From positions 1 through 37,491 of the forward strand of contig CAYWBI010000017.1 in assembly GCA_964456445.1 (NCBI GenBank): a DNA stretch of 37,491 nt, written 5' to 3'. Of this stretch, positions 34,453 to 37,491 are shown piece by piece (within the stretch, counting starts at the first letter, position 1; each line of letters starts with the position of its first letter). This stretch comes from CAYWBI01 sp964456445. GTDB taxonomy: Bacteria > Calditrichota > Calditrichia > Calditrichales > J004. A model generated the notes under the pieces. The model saw only the letters and a list, made by a program, of their open reading frames with translations, was not told where the DNA came from and searched no databases. The position numbers and the translations under genes were made by a program.

Positions 34453-34515
34453 AGTTTTTCTCTCCTTAGATTCCCCGGTAGTCTGCCACGGGCATCGGCC
34501 TGAGAGAGCGACCCA
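34453..34515 (-). ncRNA. Candidate structured RNA element between the flagellin genes
   Basis: The minus-strand RNA could form a closing helix (CUCUC with GAGAG) enclosing hairpins such as CCCG..CGGG and UGCC-CGU-GGCA. It is immediately followed by the intrinsic terminator at 34416-34444. It does not match the cyclic-di-GMP, glycine or other riboswitch patterns I know. Structure is inferred by eye only. Confidence 0.35.
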
Positions 34516-34528
34516 CTATTTTACTTCA

Positions 34529-35359
34529 TTATCCGAATAATGAGAGTACCAATTGTGGTGCGGCGTTTGCCTGTGAGAGTGAACTCACTGCCGTTCGTTG
34601 CATTATCTGCATCTTTAGCACTTCCATTTGCTCCTTAGCGAAATCTGCGTCTTCTAATTGGCTCCTTACAGCATCCGTATTTGTTACAGCAACATTCAAT
34701 GTCGATTCTTTGGACGACAAGCGTGATTTATATTCCCCTACGTCCTGTGCCATGCTTGCCAGTGTGTTTATGGCGCCGTCTAATGTGGTGATTGCGGCGG
34801 ATGCGCTGGCCTGTGTGGTCATGTTGACATTGTTGATCCCTATTCCGGTGGAATTGGCGCTTTGCAGGGTCACGGCCAACGTTTCCCCGGCATTTTCCCC
34901 GGTTTGGAAGGTTACCGAAAAAGTACCGTCGATCAGGTTATTGTCATTAAAACTCGTTTCCGTTACAATGGAATCAACTTCCGAACGTAGCGCAACAAAT
35001 TGATCGTTTATTGCCGTACGCTGTGTTGAAGATAAACTGCCATCCGCCGCCTGTGTGGCTTTTTGCTTCATGGTTTGCAAAATATCCATGATATTGGAAT
35101 AGCCACCGTCGGCTATATTTAGAATGCTTTGTGCATTGTTAACATTGTCCAATGCCGTTTCCAAACCGCGGCGACGTGCTTCTAAACCACGCGACAATTG
35201 ATAGCCCGCGGGATCTTCACCAGGAGAATTGATCCGCTTGCCGGTAGCGAGTCTCAACTGGTGGTCTGCGATGCCACTGTTTGTTTGGTTAAGATAAAAA
35301 AGCGACTTCATTGCCTGGATGTTAGTCGCTACGCGTGTTAATCCTGAGTTACCTTGCAT
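34529..35359 (-). CDS. Flagellin (first copy)
   Basis: The 276-residue protein has the same motifs as its neighbour (RVATNIQAM, LRLATGKRINSPGEDPAGY, a C-terminal QRTAVSSLSQANAAP helix) and the same minimal form without large outer domains. About 30 positions differ between the copies, clustered in the short surface region near residues 150-215. A close-to-consensus sigma-28 promoter and an unusual 5' leader precede it, so it is probably the major flagellin. The ribosome site is AGGGGG five bases before the ATG. Confidence 0.96.
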   Translation of the reverse strand: MQGNSGLTRVATNIQAMKSLFYLNQTNSGIADHQLRLATGKRINSPGEDPAGYQLSRGLEARRRGLETALDNVNNAQSILNIADGGYSNIMDILQTMKQKATQAADGSLSSTQRTAINDQFVALRSEVDSIVTETSFNDNNLIDGTFSVTFQTGENAGETLAVTLQSANSTGIGINNVNMTTQASASAAITTLDGAINTLASMAQDVGEYKSRLSSKESTLNVAVTNTDAVRSQLEDADFAKEQMEVLKMQIMQRTAVSSLSQANAAPQLVLSLFG

Positions 35360-35446
35360 ATTTACCCCCTGTAAATATTTCTTCTGTGTTTATGCGCGAT
35401 TGTTTCGCTCTCTACTCCTTAGGTCGGGGGTGGGGATTTCTTCTTA
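35360..35446 (-). promoter_or_regulatory. Flagellin 5' leader with possible ribosome-site sequestration
   Basis: The predicted leader is about 87 bases. The ribosome site GGGGGU (35364-35369) is perfectly complementary to ACCCCC at 35426-35431 in the same transcript, which could fold to hide it. Between them lies a decoy-like CUAAGGAG and a small GCGA/UCGC hairpin. This is a by-eye observation. Confidence 0.45.
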
Positions 35447-35453
35447 AATACAA

Positions 35454-35480
35454 TTATCAACTTTTTTCATATTATTTTTA
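35454..35480 (-). promoter_or_regulatory. Sigma-28 promoter for the first flagellin gene
   Basis: The minus strand reads TAAA, exactly 15 bases, GTTGATAA. The consensus is TAAA-N15-GCCGATAA, so the -35 is perfect and the -10 matches 6 of 8. Transcription should start near 35446. Confidence 0.75.
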
Positions 35481-35640
35481 AATATATTATTTTTATTGGA
35501 CTTATACACAAATAACATAGGAATATATCTCAATTGCCGGTGGATATTGACCACTTAGCATAATATCAACAGTGTTTTTTACATGGATCTTCGCCCGGGG
35601 GAAAGCGGTTTATAAAATACTTTACAATCATGGCCTGGGG

Positions 35641-37221
35641 CTATGGCAGATAAACAAACACGGTGTCGCCCTCGGCAAGCCAGGAACTTTTAAAACGGTT
35701 GAGCTGCCTGATATCAATGGCGGGTTGAAGAAATTGCCGGCCAAGCTCCTTATAGGATATCTGCCGCGGTACTTTGTAAGTAATCCGTTTTACGGCACGG
35801 GGCAGTCTGATCAATAGGTGTTGCCCTTTTCTCAGCGACTTATAACGCAAATGGTTCCACTTGATGACATCTTTCTCACCGACCTTAAATAAACGGGCCA
35901 CCATATGCAGGGTATTGCCACGATGTACCAGGTAAATTAAACTATCGCCTTTATTAAAAGATTTACTTTCCGTAACAGCCCCCCGGTTATAACTGTATTT
36001 TGGCCTAACCTTCTTTTTTACCGGCTTCTTCCTTACAACAGTTAATTTTGGGTTTTCTTTTATTTTTATTGAAATCTGCGCCCGGATTTCATCGGCCAGT
36101 TTCCATGGTACAAATAAGGGATAATCCCGGGCATCGATATGAATAATTTGGTCAAGCGAACGGATATCCGGATTTAGTTTTAAAACATCCTTTAAACTAA
36201 GGGCAGTCGTTAGCAACAAATGTTCAATCGTTTTTGATGACGGGAGACGGATTGTCCGGTAACTGCTGTCTATTGGAAAAGCAACAGCGTCAAAACCAAA
36301 CCGTGCGCTATTTTTCGGCTGTGCCATGATAAGCGCGGCATAGATTTGCGGAACATAGTTGCGGGTCTCGGATTTAAGCAACTCACTTTTTTGATGGATA
36401 GCCCAAAATGAACGATCGGTTACATCATTTAACCCCCTTAAGGCGCGGCGTGTTTTTGACGGTCCGCTATTATATGATGCCAATGCCAAATTCAGGCTGC
36501 CTAAATCTAAATATAAGTCCTTTAAATAGTCCGCGGCTGCTTGTGCGCTTTTCATAACCTGGAAGCGTTCATCCTGACCGCTGTTTACATTTAAGCCATA
36601 TTCCTTGGCCGTGGCGGGCATAAACTGGAACATACCGGCGGCGCCTGCAGAACTGATGGCATTGGGATTGTACCCGGATTCGATCAGGGCAAAATAAAGA
36701 ACATCTTCCGGAAAACCTTTTTTAACAAAGTAGTTTTTTAGTGCAGGGATATATTTTCTGGAACGGTGCAAAGCCTGGTTAAAAAATAAATGATATTTAG
36801 GGTTGTCCCTGTATTGAATAATATATTTTTCTATTTCCTGAACAAAGGCAGCGGGGATTTTGGTTTTGTCTTGTTCGCCCAATTCGCTTGCAATACGATA
36901 TATTTCCTTGTGAATAAGCGTCTTCAGGGAACTCGTCAACGGCTGGACAGTGCTATCTGTATTTTGGATTGAGGGCGCTTCGTCCGACAATTGGAGAAGC
37001 AGGGAATCATTTAACAGTTGCTCATGATGCAAATCATAATAATGGTTTTTAAACCAGGTAAAAGCGCTGTCCCTGTTTCCAGCTTTAAGCTGATATATCA
37101 TTTTTTTTAAACCGGATTTTAATAAACCGGCTTGTGTACCCCTGTTTTGAGCATAAACCGGTATTGCAAATCCGACATAAAAAATAAAGATTACAATACT
37201 AAAATATTTTTTCAACAGCAT
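35641..37221 (-). CDS. Secreted MltD-like lytic transglycosylase with LysM domain
   Basis: A signal peptide covers about residues 1-24 (hydrophobic FSIVIFIFYVGFA core, cut near VYA). A helical region leads to an SLT domain with catalytic E181 (ALIESGYNPNAIS), GAAGMFQFMPATAKEYGL and LALASYNSGP. A LysM domain (LIYLVHRGNTLHMVARLF to HLLIRL) lies near residues 427-473, and a basic region precedes it. It cuts peptidoglycan. Its position next to flagellar genes suggests, but does not show, a role in letting the flagellum cross the cell wall. It may equally be an ordinary MltD. Confidence 0.9.
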   Translation of the reverse strand: MLLKKYFSIVIFIFYVGFAIPVYAQNRGTQAGLLKSGLKKMIYQLKAGNRDSAFTWFKNHYYDLHHEQLLNDSLLLQLSDEAPSIQNTDSTVQPLTSSLKTLIHKEIYRIASELGEQDKTKIPAAFVQEIEKYIIQYRDNPKYHLFFNQALHRSRKYIPALKNYFVKKGFPEDVLYFALIESGYNPNAISSAGAAGMFQFMPATAKEYGLNVNSGQDERFQVMKSAQAAADYLKDLYLDLGSLNLALASYNSGPSKTRRALRGLNDVTDRSFWAIHQKSELLKSETRNYVPQIYAALIMAQPKNSARFGFDAVAFPIDSSYRTIRLPSSKTIEHLLLTTALSLKDVLKLNPDIRSLDQIIHIDARDYPLFVPWKLADEIRAQISIKIKENPKLTVVRKKPVKKKVRPKYSYNRGAVTESKSFNKGDSLIYLVHRGNTLHMVARLFKVGEKDVIKWNHLRYKSLRKGQHLLIRLPRAVKRITYKVPRQISYKELGRQFLQPAIDIRQLNRFKSSWLAEGDTVFVYLP

Positions 37222-37491
37222 TCTCTCTTCTAAACCGGATTAAATTACACTTCGCCATAAAAACTCGCCCAAAATATCAAATTTCGGTTTATTGGCTGGA
37301 CATTGAATGTAGACATTTAAAAGCAATAGCTGAAGATTGCCCGTCATTATAGTCTATAGTTATCGCTGCTACATTGAAGATTGACAATAATATATTTCCG
37401 GCTCTACTGGATTTTGTGTGGAAATAGAATACGCCCTTTAATGAACATGAATGCTTCCCGATTGAAAATGAGCGAAATCCACTGGAATGGC
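37222..37491. other. Right-edge intergenic sequence
   Basis: No complete gene is supported. The octamer TGAAGATTG occurs twice (near 37331 and 37375) and ACATTGAATGT is an inverted repeat. A plus-strand frame starting ATG at 37441 stays open to the window end (17 codons) but has no strong ribosome site, so it is only a possible gene start. Confidence 0.3.

Noticed and set aside
34453..34515. Cyclic-di-GMP or glycine riboswitch
   Set aside because: A CUCUCAGGC string recalls glycine aptamers, but the remaining conserved parts and the tandem layout are missing, and the cyclic-di-GMP core motifs are not present.
34485..34530. Sigma-28 promoter with GCCGATG before the second flagellin
   Set aside because: The nearest TAAA is 20 bases away, too far for sigma-28, which needs about 15.
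37222..37491. CRISPR or mobile-element end at the right edge
   Set aside because: Only short scattered repeats are present, with no regular spacing, terminal inverted repeats or transposase.

Overview
The window is a dense flagellar and chemotaxis locus from a motile, Gram-negative-type bacterium. Evidence for an outer membrane is indirect: a secreted MltD-like lytic transglycosylase and a small secreted binding protein. The combination of sigma-54-type and sigma-28-type promoters, CheD/CheX-like and CheZ proteins, FapA (DUF342) paralogues, FlaG and MotE resembles deep-branching lineages such as Calditrichota or other FCB-group phyla. This taxonomic guess is an inference from gene style only. 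Most genes lie on the minus strand; the exceptions are one CheY-like receiver and one hybrid histidine kinase. No tRNA, rRNA, insertion sequence or CRISPR array was seen.

Layout, left to right. (1) 1-6958, minus strand: a basal-body and export operon, flgB-flgC-(96-aa unknown)-fliE-fliF-fliG-fliH-fliI-fliJ-motE-like (cut by the left edge). A near-consensus sigma-54 promoter lies just before flgB. (2) 7288-7701, plus strand: a lone CheY-like receiver. (3) 7838-8559: a STAS / RsbW-like ATPase pair. (4) 8798-15051: an NtrC-type sigma-54 activator, two further response regulators (one with a GAF domain and a degenerate GGDEF-like domain), FapA, a small CSCG protein, CheZ and CheY. (5) 15191-21207: a CheX-like protein, a receiver, CheD, CheB, CheR, a transmembrane chemoreceptor and a small secreted protein, preceded by a sigma-28-like promoter. 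(6) 21501-28093: CheW, a globin-coupled soluble chemoreceptor, CheA with two Hpt domains, a second FapA-like protein and an atypical receiver. (7) 28522-30402, plus strand: a PAS-PAS hybrid histidine kinase. (8) 30431-35359: flgM-like, flgN-like, flaG, fliD, fliS and two compact flagellins, with a sigma-28 promoter before the first flagellin and intrinsic terminators after each. (9) 35641-37221: a secreted lytic transglycosylase with LysM.

The genes suggest a standard hierarchy. A sigma-54 activator would switch on rod, MS-ring and export genes. Release of sigma-28 from a FlgM-like anti-sigma factor would then switch on flagellins and chemotaxis genes. Chemotaxis appears to combine an oxygen- or gas-sensing soluble receptor, a membrane receptor with a possible periplasmic partner, a methylation system (CheR, CheB, CheD), and two possible CheY-P phosphatases (CheZ and a CheX-like protein). 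The least explained parts are the secreted protein next to the membrane receptor, the structured stretch between the flagellin genes, the small unknown proteins, and the regulator block at 7.8-14 kb.
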